Shown here piece after piece: positions 6,119 to 6,884 of a DNA stretch of 6,884 nt; the stretch's first letter is position 1, and each line of letters begins with the position of its first letter. This stretch comes from Woeseiaceae bacterium (GTDB lineage: Bacteria > Pseudomonadota > Gammaproteobacteria > Steroidobacterales > Woeseiaceae). Under the pieces are notes generated by a model that had not been told where the DNA came from, did no database searches, and saw nothing but the letters and a program-made list of their open reading frames with translations. The stretch is taken from NCBI GenBank assembly GCA_022866645.1, contig JALHUQ010000416.1, positions 1 to 6,884 on the forward strand, in the 5' to 3' direction. The translations under genes were made by a program, and so were the position numbers.

Positions 6119-6120
6119 AT
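6081..6120 (+). repeat. 20-bp imperfect tandem repeat running into the barrel start codon
   Basis: Positions 6081-6100 and 6101-6120 match at 16 of 20 bases. The best part is CGTTATTAAG at 6081-6090 against CGTTATCAAG at 6101-6110, and both units end in AAAAT. The second copy supplies the ribosome binding site (AAGGA, 6108-6112) and the first two bases of the ATG at 6119. It could be an old duplication or a pair of binding sites on the same DNA face. Confidence 0.6.
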
Positions 6121-6781
6121 GCGTGTATCAAAGTTAGCCCTAGTCCTCCTCGCACTGCCTGCGGTGTCACTGGCCCAGTATGGCGGCGGCGGCAGGGCCC
6201 AGACCTGGGACTTTTCGGTCGGCGGCATCTACCAGGACGGCGAGAAATCAAGCGGCAGCGGCGGCTCATCGCTGGACGTCAGCAGCGAGCTCGGCCTTGC
6301 GTTTAATGTTGGCTACAATTTGACGAACAAACTTGCATTAAGCGCGGACTTTGATTTTCTTCGTCCCAACTACACTGCGATCATCGCCGATGAGAACAAT
6401 CCGAATAACACGCAACGCATCGACCACAAGTTGTCGCAATTCAATGGCCGTTTCAAGGGAACATTCAATTTGATGGACGGCCCGTTTACACCGTTTGTCG
6501 AGCTGGGCCTTGGCTGGACCTATATTGATTCGAATGTTGCAGACGGCCCGCCCGTTACCGGCTGCTGGTGGGATCCGTGGTGGGGTTATATCTGCTCGAA
6601 CTACTATCAGACCGTCACCGGGACCGAGTTTTCCTACGGTGCCGGCTTGGGGCTGCGCTACGAATTCGCCGGTGGCTCGTTCATTCGCGCCAACTACAGC
6701 GTCTATGAGCTGGATATCAGCGGCGATGCGGCGGATCCTCAGCTGAGCTCCGTCAAGCTCGAATACGGCTGGCGCTTCTGA
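6119..6781 (+). CDS. Outer-membrane beta-barrel protein, second copy
   Basis: This 220-residue precursor is a small outer-membrane barrel of the OmpA-N/OMP_b-brl kind. ATG 6119 is chosen because AAGGA lies 6 bases upstream and a classic signal peptide begins here (MRVSKLALVLLALPAVSLA, cleavage before Gln20). The mature part opens with a Gly-rich segment, then strand-like segments: TWDFSVGGIYQD, LGLAFNVGYNL, KLALSADFDFLRP, FNGRFKGTFNL, FTPFVELGLGWTYID, FSYGAGLGLRYEF and SVKLEYGWRF. The terminal Phe is the usual barrel assembly signal. A late loop holds GCWWDPWWGYICSNYY (148-163), with the only two cysteines of the protein, 149 and 159, around four tryptophans. Two early loops are Ser/Gly-rich (43-51) and Asn-rich (92-98). 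It is divergent from the mltF-like gene. It may be structural or a small porin; the sequence does not decide. Confidence 0.88.
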   Translation: MRVSKLALVLLALPAVSLAQYGGGGRAQTWDFSVGGIYQDGEKSSGSGGSSLDVSSELGLAFNVGYNLTNKLALSADFDFLRPNYTAIIADENNPNNTQRIDHKLSQFNGRFKGTFNLMDGPFTPFVELGLGWTYIDSNVADGPPVTGCWWDPWWGYICSNYYQTVTGTEFSYGAGLGLRYEFAGGSFIRANYSVYELDISGDAADPQLSSVKLEYGWRF

Positions 6782-6884
6782 CGGTCCTTGATACGTAAGT
6801 TTACGGCCTTGCGCGTGTCAGACTGCTAAATTACAGTGATGAGCCGGGTGTGAGTCTTTCACATCCGACTCGTTGTGAGGTTTC
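6782..6884 (+). other. Non-coding end of window with a hairpin
   Basis: No gene is visible in these 103 bases. An inverted repeat at 6845-6853 and 6859-6867 (CGGGTGTGA and TCACATCCG) forms a 9-bp stem with one G-T wobble and a 5-base loop. No T-run follows directly, although GGTTTC ends the window. It could be a terminator for the barrel gene or a regulatory dyad for a gene beyond the window. CGTAA-GT-TTACG at 6794-6805 is also palindromic, but its loop is too short for a useful hairpin. Confidence 0.4.

Noticed and set aside
5309..6306. Plus-strand open frames of 151 and 226 codons over the mltF-like N-terminus and second barrel start
   Set aside because: They run antisense through the solute-binding domain and out of frame into the barrel gene; their composition looks like a shadow translation.
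867..6781. A single multi-gene defence or secretion system
   Set aside because: The genes are in at least four transcription units with opposite directions. All recognisable functions are ordinary envelope maintenance, and no nuclease, toxin, NTPase or mobile-element gene is present.
6849..6863. CRP binding site
   Set aside because: The half sites TGTGA and TCACA are perfect but the spacer is 5 bases instead of 6, and no downstream gene is visible.

Overview
The window looks like chromosomal DNA from a Gram-negative, probably gammaproteobacterial, organism. Three things point this way: two outer-membrane beta-barrels ending in Phe, two proteins with lipoprotein signal peptides, and close similarity of one gene to enterobacterial clsC. 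Base composition is moderate to slightly GC-rich by eye. The genus cannot be fixed from sequence alone. There are no RNA genes, insertion sequences, CRISPR arrays or phage genes.

Layout. Positions 1-381 (+) are the 3' end of a fatty-acid beta-oxidation multifunctional enzyme (3-hydroxyacyl-CoA dehydrogenase part, FadB/FadJ type). It stops abruptly just after the GGPMFYAD motif, where relatives carry several dozen more residues. Four bases later comes a small six-cysteine protein of unknown function (386-838, +). Facing it is a two-gene minus-strand unit, transcribed from 2492 down to 867: an outer-membrane beta-barrel, an intercistronic stem-loop, then a short M61-like zinc metallopeptidase. 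A 275-bp divergent intergenic region (2493-2767) holds a possible 40-codon ORF with a good ribosome binding site. It separates the barrel from a ClsC-type phospholipase D/cardiolipin synthase lipoprotein (2768-4306, +). That gene converges on a MltF-like lytic transglycosylase lipoprotein (4379-6001, -). A second divergent region (6002-6118), with a 9-T tract and a 20-bp imperfect tandem repeat, leads to a second outer-membrane barrel (6119-6781, +). The last 103 bases hold no gene, only a hairpin-forming inverted repeat.

From 867 to 6781 every recognisable gene is a cell-envelope function: two barrels, a phospholipid-synthesising enzyme, a peptidoglycan hydrolase and a probably exported peptidase. 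They lie in at least four transcription units, so this is a shared neighbourhood and not one operon. I see no convincing new multi-gene system. The observations most worth checking are the truncated beta-oxidation gene end, the minimal M61-like peptidase paired with a barrel, the candidate small ORF, the single cysteine pair in a late loop of both barrels, and the repeat that runs up to the start codon of the second barrel.
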